Below are positions 45,430-54,356 of a DNA stretch of 64,000 bases, one piece after another. Every line of letters starts with the position of its first letter. Positions within the stretch are counted from its first letter, which is position 1. Below the pieces are notes generated by a model, which saw only the letters and a program-made list of their open reading frames with translations, ran no database searches and had not been told where the DNA came from. The DNA comes from Chitinophaga pinensis (lineage in GTDB: Bacteria; Bacteroidota; Bacteroidia; Chitinophagales; Chitinophagaceae): the NCBI GenBank assembly GCA_902167325.1, contig LR632930.1:5208001-5272000 (forward strand). Reading direction: 5' to 3'. The position numbers were made by a program, and so were the translations under genes.

Positions 45430-46095
45430 ATGAACTTACTGAAAAATAGCCTGTTTGTACTGACGCTGCTGGGATCGAGCCTCGCATCCTGCGGCAGGCA
45501 AACGGCTGATAAACATCAAGAACCAGGGGATATGACTATTACGAAAGATCAAAAAACAGCACAGGCCACCTTCGGCACCGGCTGTTTCTGGTGTACGGAA
45601 GCCCAGTTTCAGCAGCTGGAAGGTGTATTGACCGTTGAATCCGGATATTCCGGTGGCGAAAAGCCTAACCCTACTTACGAAGAGGTTTGTTCCGGCAATA
45701 CCGGGCATGCCGAAGTAGTCCAGATCACCTACGACCCGGCTAAGATCACTTACGCCGAACTGCTGGAAGCTTTTTACCTCAGTCACGACCCTACCCAGCT
45801 CAACCGCCAGGGCAATGACGTAGGCACCCAATACCGTTCCGTCGTTTTTTATCACGACGCCGAACAGCAGCAGGAAGCAGAGTTTTACAAGAAGAAAGTG
45901 GAGGAATCCAAGGCTTACGATAAGCCCATTGTAACGGAGATATCACCTTATAAAGCGTTCTACAAGGCGGAAAACTACCACCAGAACTACTATAACGAAA
46001 ACGGTTCACAACCTTATTGTTACTACGTAGTGAAGCCTAAACTGGAGAAATTCAAAAAAGCCTTCCAGCATAAACTAAAAAAACAGACGCCTTAG
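45430..46095 (+). CDS. msrA: Peptide-methionine (S)-S-oxide reductase, lipoprotein form
   Basis: A 221-residue MsrA with an added export signal: lipobox S-L-A-S-C ending at Cys21. The catalytic motif G-C-F-W-C lies at about 51-55, followed by E-A-Q-F, the pattern G-Y-S-G-G and the N-P-T-Y-E-E-V-C-S-G-N-T-G-H-A-E block. Family knowledge: it reduces methionine-S-sulfoxide in damaged proteins. The lipobox puts it in the periplasm or outer membrane, where it would repair envelope proteins. Its stop codon TAG lies inside the loop of the terminator hairpin. Confidence 0.95.
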   Translation: MNLLKNSLFVLTLLGSSLASCGRQTADKHQEPGDMTITKDQKTAQATFGTGCFWCTEAQFQQLEGVLTVESGYSGGEKPNPTYEEVCSGNTGHAEVVQITYDPAKITYAELLEAFYLSHDPTQLNRQGNDVGTQYRSVVFYHDAEQQQEAEFYKKKVEESKAYDKPIVTEISPYKAFYKAENYHQNYYNENGSQPYCYYVVKPKLEKFKKAFQHKLKKQTP

Positions 46096-46111
46096 CGCGT
46101 CTGTTTTTTTT
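46083..46111. terminator. Terminator overlapping the msrA stop codon
   Basis: Eight-bp stem ACAGACGC/GCGTCTGT with loop CTTAGC containing the stop, A-run before and T-run after, so it works for msrA (+) and for the small membrane protein gene ending at 46110 (-). Confidence 0.85.
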
Positions 46112-46310
46112 ACAGGATCTCAATATCTCTGGAGCCCTGGTATAACCAGGACAGTAAAAAGTATGCTATTGCCGTGATAATGAGCACATATCCCGCGAAG
46201 CCGAGTGCCATTGCTGCTTCCGGGCTGGCCCAGCTGTTAAGTTCCGCGAAGTAGGCAAAAACTGCCAGGATCACTCCGGCAATTCCGCCAATGAAGGTTA
46301 CCGTTTTCAT
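46110..46310 (-). CDS. Small two-helix membrane protein, unknown
   Basis: A 66-residue protein with two predicted transmembrane helices (about 4-22 and 36-56) joined by a short loop N-S-W-A-S-P-E, and a charged C-terminal tail S-R-D-I-E-I-L. It has an ATG, normal composition and shares the bidirectional terminator with msrA, which supports it as a gene. No family recognised. Confidence 0.6.
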   Translation of the reverse strand: MKTVTFIGGIAGVILAVFAYFAELNSWASPEAAMALGFAGYVLIITAIAYFLLSWLYQGSRDIEIL

Positions 46311-46472
46311 TTTAGGTTCGTTTTAAGGGGTAAGCGTGTAAAGTGCCGCTTTTATATATCCTATAACGTGCCATCGCTACAGAAGTTTACAGGCGTGGAT
46401 AAACTTGTCTTCTCCCCTCAAAAATGTGGATAAACCACCCCGGCACCCCTCCTTTCCGTGGCATTATAACAC

Positions 46473-46503
46473 AAAAAAAGGGACCGCCTTCTCAGGCGGT
46501 CCC
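46473..46503 (-). terminator. Terminator of the DUF1080 operon
   Basis: Ten-bp stem GGGACCGCCT/AGGCGGTCCC, 4-base loop, with seven T following on the minus strand. Confidence 0.85.
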
Positions 46504-46533
46504 ATATGCTGCTATACCTTTACAGGCAATAGA

Positions 46534-49500
46534 TTATTTCTTACCAGCTTTCTTCTTTTCGGTTTTACCGGTATCTCCGCTGAGATCCTTGATACGGATA
46601 TTGCGGAATTTAACCACAGAACCGTGCCCCAGGAACCCGATATGACCGGAGGTCCTCTTCAGGCCGGGATGCTCTTTGTGGTCGATGCTACCGTTATCAC
46701 GCGCGTCAGCGATATCGCCGTCGAGGATCACGGTACCGTTCAGTTCCACGGTAATGCGGGTACCTTTTACAGTCACCTGCTCGTAGTTCCACTCGCCCAC
46801 AGGCTTCAGGAAACCACGTTTAGCCGCGATTACACCGTATACGGAACCATGGTACTGGTACACCTGGAGGTTCTTGTAGATCTCGGCATCGTTATCCAGG
46901 ATCTGCAGTTCCATACCGCCATAAGCAGCATCTCCTTCGAGGGGAGCACGGATACCCAGGCCGTTATTGGCACCAGGCGTCAGCTGAAACTCAAAGCGGT
47001 ATACGAAGTCGGAATACTCGTTCTTGGTGAACAGGTTACCACCACCGTGGCCACCGGGACGGCAAACAATGTTGCCATCTTCCATCACGTAGCTTACCGT
47101 GTTACCGGTCCATTCGTGCATATTGGTACCGTCGAACAGGATCTGGTAGCCTTCTTTCTTCTCCTGATCGCTCAGAGTGAAGGGTTTCGGGCGTTCAAAT
47201 TCACGCACGTAGATATTGCGGTAGTAAACGTTGGTGCCATGCGCCTGCAGCTCCAGCTGTTCTTCAGCGAAGATGGGCTGCTTGCGGTCCCAGTAGTTTT
47301 CCAGAATCACATTGTCTACCACCAGCACACCATTCAGATAAACGGTTACACGGTCTCCTTTCTGGATGATCCGGAAGGTGTTCCATTCGCCGATTGCGTT
47401 ATCCGCCAGAGCCAGGGGCTTGGAGGGGTTCTTGGTGTTGTTGTACAGTCCACCGGAACCAACTTCAGCGCCTACATCACGACGGGTAGTGTCCCAGATC
47501 TGCACCTGGGGAGTACCGCGGAGGTAGATACCTGCATCACCACTCGGTTCAATCTTCCAGTCTACGAACATTTCGATATCACCATACTTCTTTGTGGAAG
47601 CCAGGTTATCGCCATGACCGTTAAACCACAGCACACCGTCTTTCACGCTCCAGCCTTCGCGCATTTTAACATCTGCAACAGCCTGTTTCTTCTTCAGGGT
47701 ATCGGGGTGCATTTTGGCGCGTTTGATAGGATCAGCCACGAGACCTTTCCAGCCGGTGAGGTTTTTACCATTGAACATGGATACGAAACCTTCGCCGGCA
47801 GGCATTTCGGAGAGATATTTACGGATAGCCTCACGCTGATAGCCGGCATCGCCGCCTTTCAGTACGGAGGAAGTTTTGTCGAGCAGGGAGCGAACGGTAG
47901 CGCCGTTGTAGCTTTTATCAGCAAGGGCGATGTTCATCACAGCCTGGGCAGCTTCCTGCTGTGCATCCGCATCGTCCAGGAACTGGCCGGCGAAGATGAG
48001 TGCGGGGAAGGTTTTGCATTGCTCAACCTGTTGCAGGATGGCTTTTTTCAGTCCGGCTTCTTTGGTCAGCTCCATGGCGTTGGTGAGGTACAGGAGGCGT
48101 TGCTCGGCACGGGTTTCTGCTTTGGCGAGGCGTACGTAGCCTTTGAGGGCTTCGCTGCGAACACCGGCGTCTTTACGTGCGATATCGAGCAGGGGCTGCA
48201 TGGCGGAAGCGTCTTTCCAGGCGCTCAGCGCACTTACTGCGGCTTTCTTCTGTTCAGCATTTCCTTTGTCGAACGCTTCTTTCACCATCTGGAGGGAAGA
48301 AGCACCGCCGATGCCACCGAGTACGGTGAGGTAGCGGTCGCGCTTATCAGCCGGAGCGGCTTTCATTCCTTCGATCACGGCAACAGAAGCATTGGAGGAA
48401 CCGGCAGCGGCAGCCACAACGGCTTCCTGAATGCCTTTCACATCCTGTGCACTACCTGCGGTGTTCAGCAGTTGCAGCAGTGCAGCCAGATTGGCCGGAC
48501 TCACCACATCTTTCAGCGAAGCGAAAGCAGCTTTGCGAACGGTTTCGTTATTGGATTTAGTGAGGGGCAAAACCTGAGCGAATGCACCATCAGCCATACG
48601 GCCGGCAACCACATCCAGCAGTGCAACCTGAGCATTCGCGGGCACACCGGCGAGGGCGGCTGCGGATTGCGTGGCTACTTCATTGCCTTTAATGGTTTTC
48701 AGTACAGACTGTACCGCTGCTACTTCCTTATCGCCGCCTTTAGACAGTACTTCGAGGAGCGCGGGTACGGCCTGAGCACCACCGATCTGGCCTGTTGCGG
48801 TAATAGCGGCAAGGCGCACTTCGGGGTTCTTGTCACCGAGGAGACGTTGCACTGCAGGCAGAGCGGCAGTTACTTTATTGTCACCCAGCATGCCAGCGAT
48901 GGCAGCTTTGGATGCGGGAGATGCTTTGGCCAGGGTCTTGATCCAGGCAGCAATACTGGCGGCGTTAAGGCGCTTGCCTGCCAGTTTGAGGGCGGCATCG
49001 CGGTATGCACCGTTTGCATCACCGGCAGCTGCAGTGAGCAGCGGCAGGCTGGCATCACCGCTGAACTGATCGAGGAGAGACAGGGCGGCAGTGCGCACAT
49101 GAATCTGGGAAGGATCTTTAGCGGTAGTGTTCAGCAGGGTTTGTGCGAGGCGCACGGCTTCACCGGTTTTACCGGAAGCAGCCAGCTGCTGGATGTAAGC
49201 GAGGTATGCAGTGGTAGCATTGGTTACATCATATTTGTAACCTGCACGGGAAGCCGAAGTTTCCAGTACACCTTTGGCACCGGGAGCAGCAATGTACGAA
49301 AGTGCGTACAGGGCTGTTTTGGCCAGCATCTTGTCTGTAGAAGCAGCTAAAGGCACCAGGATGGAGGTAGCTTCAGGCACACGGGCATCGCCGATGGCGA
49401 GCACGAGGCTTTGTTTGTTACGGCCGGGTGCTTTGTCGATAGCATCGAGTAATGCTTTGCGGGAAGCGGCACTGTTGATCTGCACGAGGGTACGTGCGGT

Positions 49501-49956
49501 GATGGCAGACAGGCGCTCATCGGCGAGGTAAGGTGCCAGTGCAGCCACAGCATCATCGTTACCGATGGATTCGAGGCGGCGGATGAAGAATTCTTTTACT
49601 TCTTTATCCTGCACTTTGGCGAGTGCTTTTACATAAGATTTAACAGCGTCGGCTTTCAGGCTTTCCTTACCGGGCTGTGTTACATAAAAGGCATAACCGG
49701 TGAGGGCATATTCGGCGGCGGTGTTATCGCCTTTTCCGGGTGCTGCCATCATGGAAGCGATGCCCAGTACGCCTTCTTCGCCCATTTCTGCGAGGGCTTT
49801 CATGTTAGCTTCGAGGGCGGCTTTATCTTTGGCAGGTTGCTGTTGCAGCAAATCCGCCACTTTCGTATGTGCGGCGCGGTTATCCTGCTTCGGTTGGGCG
49901 AAAACCGCCAACTGGGCAAGGCAACAGGCTGCAATCAGTAATGTTTTTTTCATCAT
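46534..49956 (-). CDS. HEAT-repeat protein with two DUF1080 (3-keto-glycoside hydrolase) domains
   Basis: A 1140-residue exported protein (signal peptide, cleavage after V-F-A). Residues about 30-680 are alpha-helical HEAT-like repeats (recurring A-L-P-A-V-Q-R-L-L-G-D-K-N-P-E-V-R style units). Two LamG-like DUF1080 domains follow: the first from about 705 (F-V-S-M-F-N-G-K-N-L-T-G-W-K-G), the second from about 925 (Y-Q-I-L-F-D-G-T-N-M-H-E-W-T-G). The C-terminus is Lys-rich. DUF1080 proteins hydrolyse glycosides oxidised at C3. The Gfo/Idh/MocA gene lies 22 bp upstream on the same strand, a fitting oxidoreductase partner. The native glycoside is unknown. Confidence 0.9.
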   Translation of the reverse strand: MMKKTLLIAACCLAQLAVFAQPKQDNRAAHTKVADLLQQQPAKDKAALEANMKALAEMGEEGVLGIASMMAAPGKGDNTAAEYALTGYAFYVTQPGKESLKADAVKSYVKALAKVQDKEVKEFFIRRLESIGNDDAVAALAPYLADERLSAITARTLVQINSAASRKALLDAIDKAPGRNKQSLVLAIGDARVPEATSILVPLAASTDKMLAKTALYALSYIAAPGAKGVLETSASRAGYKYDVTNATTAYLAYIQQLAASGKTGEAVRLAQTLLNTTAKDPSQIHVRTAALSLLDQFSGDASLPLLTAAAGDANGAYRDAALKLAGKRLNAASIAAWIKTLAKASPASKAAIAGMLGDNKVTAALPAVQRLLGDKNPEVRLAAITATGQIGGAQAVPALLEVLSKGGDKEVAAVQSVLKTIKGNEVATQSAAALAGVPANAQVALLDVVAGRMADGAFAQVLPLTKSNNETVRKAAFASLKDVVSPANLAALLQLLNTAGSAQDVKGIQEAVVAAAAGSSNASVAVIEGMKAAPADKRDRYLTVLGGIGGASSLQMVKEAFDKGNAEQKKAAVSALSAWKDASAMQPLLDIARKDAGVRSEALKGYVRLAKAETRAEQRLLYLTNAMELTKEAGLKKAILQQVEQCKTFPALIFAGQFLDDADAQQEAAQAVMNIALADKSYNGATVRSLLDKTSSVLKGGDAGYQREAIRKYLSEMPAGEGFVSMFNGKNLTGWKGLVADPIKRAKMHPDTLKKKQAVADVKMREGWSVKDGVLWFNGHGDNLASTKKYGDIEMFVDWKIEPSGDAGIYLRGTPQVQIWDTTRRDVGAEVGSGGLYNNTKNPSKPLALADNAIGEWNTFRIIQKGDRVTVYLNGVLVVDNVILENYWDRKQPIFAEEQLELQAHGTNVYYRNIYVREFERPKPFTLSDQEKKEGYQILFDGTNMHEWTGNTVSYVMEDGNIVCRPGGHGGGNLFTKNEYSDFVYRFEFQLTPGANNGLGIRAPLEGDAAYGGMELQILDNDAEIYKNLQVYQYHGSVYGVIAAKRGFLKPVGEWNYEQVTVKGTRITVELNGTVILDGDIADARDNGSIDHKEHPGLKRTSGHIGFLGHGSVVKFRNIRIKDLSGDTGKTEKKKAGKK

Positions 49957-49978
49957 GGTGCTGTTGGAAGGTGAAGGG

Positions 49979-51253
49979 CTAGATGGTCCAGGGTCCGCGC
50001 ATGGCCGGGAAGAGGAGGCGGTTGGCGCCTTCGTCGTTCACGAATTCCTGCTTAACGGGGTCGAACTGTAGGTCGCGGCCCAGCTGCAGTGCAATTTTGC
50101 CAATGTTAACGATGGTACAGGAACGGTGGCCGTTTTCTTCATTGAGCGCAAATTTCTTGCGGTACTTCACGGCTTCCACGAAATCAGTCACCTGCGGTGC
50201 CGGATCGGGGAATTGGGCCAGTTTCTTTTCCAGGTCAGGGATCGTGGATTTGAATCCGGGGAAGAGTTTACCATTCGGTCCTTCGATATAAGCTGCACCG
50301 GTTTCGGTACCTGCGCCGTCGAGTACGATCTGGCAGCCGTCGGCATAGGTATAAGTGATCTTACGCCAGGTTCCCACAGCGTCGCTGTGTTGCTGCGGTG
50401 CGTCGATCTCCACTTTCACGGGGCTGGTATCATCTTTGCCGAGGAAATACTGTACAGGATCGAGATAGTGCTGACCCATGTCGCCAAGTCCGCCACCATC
50501 ATAATCCCAGTATCCGCGGAAGGTACCGTGTACGCGATGCGGGTTGTAGGGTTTGTATGGTGCGGGGCCGAGCCACATGTCATAATCCAGCTCTTTGGGA
50601 ACTGCCTGCGGTTCGAGGTTGGTTTTACCTACCCAGAAGAACTTCCAGTCGAAGCCTGTGTGGCGGCTAACGGTCACTTTCAGCGGCCATCCGAGCAGCC
50701 CGCTTTCTACGAGCTTCCTGATAGGCTGCACGGTTGTGCCCATGCCATAGAAACGGTCCGCGAAGCGGAACCAGGTGTTGAGACGGAAGATACGGCCGTG
50801 TTGCTGTACTGCTTCCACCAGGCGCTTGCCCTCTCCGATAGTGGCGGTCATGGGCTTTTCGCACCATACATCCTTCCCGGCCCGTGCTGCATCGGCAGCA
50901 ATGATACCGTGCCAGTGCGGTGGTGTAGCCACGTGTACGATGTCTACTTCCGGCAGCTGAATAAGCTCGCGGTAGTCCGTAAACGTTTTTACGCCCTTGT
51001 CACCCAGCTGGTTCATTGCCTGCTGGATATGGCCTTTGTCCACATCGCAGATAGCCACAACGCGGGTGCCTGCATAACCGAAGTGACCGCGGCCCATGCC
51101 GCCGGTGCCCACTACGCCCTTCGTCAGCGTATCGCTCGGAGCCAGGTAGCCGCGGCCTAATACGTGACGGGGAACGATGGTAAATGCCGCTAACGCTCCC
51201 AGGGAGTTACGGACAAAGGTCCGCCTGGAAGGATGATTGACTTTTTTTCCCAT
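49979..51253 (-). CDS. Tat-exported Gfo/Idh/MocA-family oxidoreductase
   Basis: A 424-residue NAD(P)-dependent sugar oxidoreductase. A twin-arginine signal S-R-R-T-F-V-R-N at about 9-16 with a hydrophobic stretch suggests export of the folded, cofactor-loaded enzyme. Rossmann motif G-V-V-G-T-G-G-M-G-R-G, then V-A-T-P-P-H-W-H and the signature C-E-K-P-M-T. I start at the ATG at 51253, since the Tat signal begins there; a longer frame opens only with TTG at 51307. With the DUF1080 protein downstream it probably oxidises or reduces a sugar C3 during glycoside cleavage. Confidence 0.92.
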   Translation of the reverse strand: MGKKVNHPSRRTFVRNSLGALAAFTIVPRHVLGRGYLAPSDTLTKGVVGTGGMGRGHFGYAGTRVVAICDVDKGHIQQAMNQLGDKGVKTFTDYRELIQLPEVDIVHVATPPHWHGIIAADAARAGKDVWCEKPMTATIGEGKRLVEAVQQHGRIFRLNTWFRFADRFYGMGTTVQPIRKLVESGLLGWPLKVTVSRHTGFDWKFFWVGKTNLEPQAVPKELDYDMWLGPAPYKPYNPHRVHGTFRGYWDYDGGGLGDMGQHYLDPVQYFLGKDDTSPVKVEIDAPQQHSDAVGTWRKITYTYADGCQIVLDGAGTETGAAYIEGPNGKLFPGFKSTIPDLEKKLAQFPDPAPQVTDFVEAVKYRKKFALNEENGHRSCTIVNIGKIALQLGRDLQFDPVKQEFVNDEGANRLLFPAMRGPWTI

Positions 51254-51407
51254 GATCTTTATAAAAAAGGTAAAACGTGATTTAGTACTGCCAAAATACA
51301 AATTCAATTTTGCGAACCTAATACTATCTGATAAACTTTATCTCACTATTTATCAATCTGATTAACTTTTATAAAATATTACATAAAGTTCTTTTAACTT
51401 TAAGCAA

Positions 51408-52202
51408 ATGTTCGCCACATTTCCACCTCCTCCGCACCTTTCCCGGTACGTCCGGATGTTTTGGGTCTTCGAACACGAGGTTCCACAGGGTGAGGCGTAT
51501 GTTTACCGCTCCATGGCCGACGGCTGCGCGGAGCTGATATTCCACTATCGCAACCGCTTTTCACCACTGATGGGTACCGAAGGAGCCGGGTTTTCCCATC
51601 TTCATGCCCAAACCTGCCGCCATTCCCGCTTCCTTACCCATGGTAGTTTCGGGATATTTGGAGCCTACCTCTACCCCACTGCCCTTCCGGCATTGTTCGG
51701 CCATTCTTCCGCCTCGCTCGCCAATTACATGCCCGACCTTCAGAGCATTATGGGCCGCGATGGCATTGATCTGGAAGAGCGCATTATCAATGCCCGCTAC
51801 CACCACCAGCGGGTAGAGATCCTTTCTGCCTGTCTCACGGAACTGGTTAAACGCAGAAAGCAGGAGAACACGGCGGTGCAGATAGCCGTGCAAAAGATAT
51901 TATCTGCCAACGGAATGGTCAATATCCAGGACCTGGCTGCTTCCATCAGCCTTTCCACCCGCCAGTTCGAACGTAACTTCAAAGCCGGCGCAGGCTTCAC
52001 ACCCAAACTCTTCACCCGCATCATTCGCTTTCACCGTGCACTGGAAGCGTACGGACAATTCGACGGAAACCTCACCGGCCTCGCCTACGAATGTGGCTAC
52101 TATGATCAGTCACATTTCATACATGACTTCCGCGAGTTCTCCGGCTACATGCCTGGCGAATACTTCCTTGGCCGCCCCGAAGGCATCGAATACCGCGAAT
52201 AA
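51408..52202 (+). CDS. AraC-family transcriptional regulator (DUF6597-type N-terminus)
   Basis: A 264-residue regulator. The N-terminal domain begins F-P-P-P-P-H-L-S-R-Y-V-R-M-F-W and has M-A-D-G-C-A-E-L-I-F-H-Y, the pattern of DUF6597-type sensor domains. The C-terminal AraC DNA-binding part shows I-Q-D-L-A-A-S-I-S-L-S-T-R-Q-F-E-R-N-F and L-A-Y-E-C-G-Y-Y-D-Q-S-H-F-I-H-D-F. Divergent from the Gfo/Idh/MocA gene across about 150 bp, so it might regulate that operon, or the VOC gene that follows. Confidence 0.9.
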   Translation: MFATFPPPPHLSRYVRMFWVFEHEVPQGEAYVYRSMADGCAELIFHYRNRFSPLMGTEGAGFSHLHAQTCRHSRFLTHGSFGIFGAYLYPTALPALFGHSSASLANYMPDLQSIMGRDGIDLEERIINARYHHQRVEILSACLTELVKRRKQENTAVQIAVQKILSANGMVNIQDLAASISLSTRQFERNFKAGAGFTPKLFTRIIRFHRALEAYGQFDGNLTGLAYECGYYDQSHFIHDFREFSGYMPGEYFLGRPEGIEYRE

Positions 52203-52246
52203 CTGAGGATGTCGCTTTTCTCCAATTCCGCGGGGAAAGCGGGTCC

Positions 52247-52254
52247 TACCTTTG
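52247..52254 (+). promoter_or_regulatory. -7 box for the VOC gene
   Basis: TACCTTTG, exact TAnnTTTG, ending 16 bases before the ATG at 52271. No clear -33 element. Confidence 0.5.
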
Positions 52255-52270
52255 ATAAAAATTCAATCTT

Positions 52271-52648
52271 ATGGAAACGGTAAACAAACCAGCAGGCACC
52301 TGCACGGTAAGTCCTTACTTCATCGTTCATGATGGCGATGGATTTCTTCAATTCCTGAAAGATGTACTGGGGGCATCGGAAAAAGGCGTATACCGCACGG
52401 AAGGCGGACTGGTACAACACGCCGAGCTGCAGCTGGGCGATGGCAGCATTATGTTCGGCAGTTCCACGAAGGATTGGCCTGCCGAAACAGGCAGTGTGTT
52501 TATATATGTTGCGGATACAGATGCAGTGTATAATAAGGCCCTTGCAAAGGGCAGCCAGTCAAGACAGGCGCCGGAGGATAAGGATTACGGCCGTGCCGCA
52601 GGCTTCCGCGACCCATTCGGGAACAGCTGGTGGATCACTCAGCTGTGA
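52271..52648 (+). CDS. VOC-fold (glyoxalase/PhnB-like) protein
   Basis: A 125-residue protein with two beta-alpha-beta-beta-beta modules: V-S-P-Y-F-I-V-H-D-G-D-G-F-L-Q-F in the first and F-R-D-P-F-G-N-S-W-W-I in the second, typical of PhnB-like VOC proteins. Metal-ligand positions are not fully conserved, so catalytic activity is uncertain. Its 3' end overlaps the convergent PlsC gene by 10 bp. Confidence 0.88.
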   Translation: METVNKPAGTCTVSPYFIVHDGDGFLQFLKDVLGASEKGVYRTEGGLVQHAELQLGDGSIMFGSSTKDWPAETGSVFIYVADTDAVYNKALAKGSQSRQAPEDKDYGRAAGFRDPFGNSWWITQL

Positions 52649-53382
52649 GCAGCATAATAATCCCACATGATACGGAACACCTTTTCTTTCAGCACGGGCA
52701 CATCCTCACGGGTGAGTCCTTTTGTTTCTATGGGTGCAAGGAAATGGTAATCGATCCGGTGAGGCCTTGCGTAGAGGACCTTACCGGGCACCAGTATTTT
52801 GCGGGTGTGGAAAAGCAGGGAGGGAATAATGGCGGTCTGTGTATCTACCGCGAGGTTGAAAGCGCCGTCGTAGAACTCTTTCAGCGGTTCATCGGTACGG
52901 TTGCGGGTACCTTCCGGGAACAATACCATGTGCATACCCATGGCGAGGGCTTCTTTCATTTGGTTAAAGCTTTCCTTCCGGCTGGTTTCGCTGCTGCGGT
53001 CTACCATAATACCCCCTATTTTGTACATCATGCCAAAGAGGGGGATTTTAGCCATGGAGGCTTTGGCGAGGGTTTTATTAACACCGGGCACACCGGGGGT
53101 GGTCACGGGAACATCGATTAATGAATTATGGTTGCACACCACTACATACTGCCTCCCTTTTTCGAAATATTGAAGTCCTTTACGGAAAACAGGGCAACCG
53201 ATGAGGGGCATATACACTTTCATCCATACGCGGCCGAGGGCAAGGAAACAGCGGGATTTGAGGGGATCGGGGAAGAAAGAGAAGATCCAGATGGGGATGA
53301 GCACAACCAGCAGTGTAGCTGCGAAAAGCAGCAAACCGTATACGGCATAAATGCGTCCTGCTATATTTTTAAGCCATGTCAT
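52639..53382 (-). CDS. 1-acyl-glycerol-3-phosphate acyltransferase (PlsC family)
   Basis: A 247-residue membrane enzyme with an N-terminal hydrophobic segment (about 10-35). The acyltransferase motif N-H-N-S-L-I-D (HX4D) lies at about 84-90 and the substrate-binding F-P-E-G-T-R at about 155. It acylates lysophosphatidic acid or a related lysolipid in membrane lipid synthesis. The gene is followed by no clear terminator and overlaps the VOC gene end. It is 42 bp downstream of the uracil-DNA glycosylase gene on the same strand. Confidence 0.92.
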   Translation of the reverse strand: MTWLKNIAGRIYAVYGLLLFAATLLVVLIPIWIFSFFPDPLKSRCFLALGRVWMKVYMPLIGCPVFRKGLQYFEKGRQYVVVCNHNSLIDVPVTTPGVPGVNKTLAKASMAKIPLFGMMYKIGGIMVDRSSETSRKESFNQMKEALAMGMHMVLFPEGTRNRTDEPLKEFYDGAFNLAVDTQTAIIPSLLFHTRKILVPGKVLYARPHRIDYHFLAPIETKGLTREDVPVLKEKVFRIMWDYYAAHS

Positions 53383-53424
53383 CGTGTGTAGGGATTTGAA
53401 ATGAAGGGTTAGGATACGGGGTGT

Positions 53425-54096
53425 TTACAGCTGCCAGTTAACAGGCTCCTGTCCCTGGCGCATGAGCAGCTCATTGGCTTTGGAAAAATGCCTGCAGCCG
53501 AAAAAGCCTTTGTCTGCACTGAAGGGTGAAGGGTGAGCGGCTTTGAGGATATGATGCTTCGTAGCATCGATCAGCACCTGTTTATCCTGCGCAAAGCGGC
53601 CCCAGAGCATGAAAATAACGCCCTCCTTTTCGTTGGATACTTTACGGATAACGGCATCGGTAAAAGATTCCCAGCCTATTTTGCTGTGTGAGGCAGGCTC
53701 ACCATCGCGCACGGTCAGGAAAGCGTTCAGGAGCAATACGCCACTTTCCGCCCAGGGGGTAAGATCCCCGGTTTGCGGAATGGTCATACCCAGGTCCTTA
53801 TTCAGTTCTTTATAGATATTAACGAGAGAAGGGGGCGGTTTCACGCCTTTCTGAACGGAGAAGCAAAGCCCGTGGGCCTGTCCCGGCCCGTGATAAGGGT
53901 CCTGGCCGAGGATGACCACTTTTACGTTGCTGAAGGGGGTCTTTTCAAAAGCATTAAATATCTGATGCCCCTGCGGGTAAATCGTTTTCCCCAGGGCCTT
54001 TTCGTGCTTGAGAAACATGACGATTTGCTCGAAATACGACTTCTGGAACTCATCTTTCAGCGCTTCTTTCCAACTGCTTTCAATCTTAACGTCCAT
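53425..54096 (-). CDS. ung: Uracil-DNA glycosylase, family 1
   Basis: A 223-residue enzyme of the usual family length. The water-activating motif G-Q-D-P-Y-H is at about 64-69 (Asp66), and the DNA-intercalating H-P-S-P-F-S near residue 185. Other family blocks: L-L-L-N-A-F-L-T-V and F-M-L-W-G-R-F-A-Q. It removes uracil from DNA to start base-excision repair. Confidence 0.97.
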   Translation of the reverse strand: MDVKIESSWKEALKDEFQKSYFEQIVMFLKHEKALGKTIYPQGHQIFNAFEKTPFSNVKVVILGQDPYHGPGQAHGLCFSVQKGVKPPPSLVNIYKELNKDLGMTIPQTGDLTPWAESGVLLLNAFLTVRDGEPASHSKIGWESFTDAVIRKVSNEKEGVIFMLWGRFAQDKQVLIDATKHHILKAAHPSPFSADKGFFGCRHFSKANELLMRQGQEPVNWQL

Positions 54097-54124
54097 TGCT
54101 GTAACTTTGGTTCAGAGGATAATT

Positions 54125-54157
54125 TTTGATTTATTGACGGAAAATTATATAAATTTG
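54125..54157 (+). promoter_or_regulatory. Promoter of tRNA-Arg(TCT)
   Basis: TTTG (54125-54128), 21-bp spacer, TAAATTTG (54150-54157). Predicted start near 54162, about 29 bases before the tRNA. Confidence 0.65.
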
Positions 54158-54190
54158 CACTCCCAATAAAAATAAATTTATTGTGAAGCC

Positions 54191-54264
54191 GGACCGGTAG
54201 CTCAGCTGGATAGAGCAGCTGCCTTCTAAGCAGCAGGTCATTGGTTCGAATCCAATCCGGTTCA
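54191..54264 (+). tRNA. tRNA-Arg (anticodon TCT)
   Basis: A 74-nt tRNA: acceptor GGACCGG/CCGGTTC with one G.T pair, D-arm AGCTCAGCTGGATAGAGC, anticodon arm GCTGC-CTTCTAA-GCAGC, T-loop TTCGAAT, discriminator A. CCA not encoded. Confidence 0.95.
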
Positions 54265-54276
54265 CACACAGAAAAG

Positions 54277-54309
54277 GACAAATCGGTATCATACTGGTTT
54301 GTCTTTTTT
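54277..54309 (+). terminator. Terminator of tRNA-Arg(TCT)
   Basis: Outer stem GACAAA/TTTGTC and inner GTAT/ATAC, followed by TTTTTT, starting 13 bp after the tRNA. Confidence 0.7.
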
Positions 54310-54356
54310 CTTTTTACCCAACACAAGCCCTTCCCCACCCTTCCGGATTAAAACAT

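Noticed and set aside
46405..49350. 981-codon open frame on the plus strand opposite the HEAT/DUF1080 gene
   Set aside because: It is an antisense shadow of a long G/C-rich gene: no signal, no family pattern, very Gly/Val/Phe-rich composition, and the minus-strand protein has clear domains.
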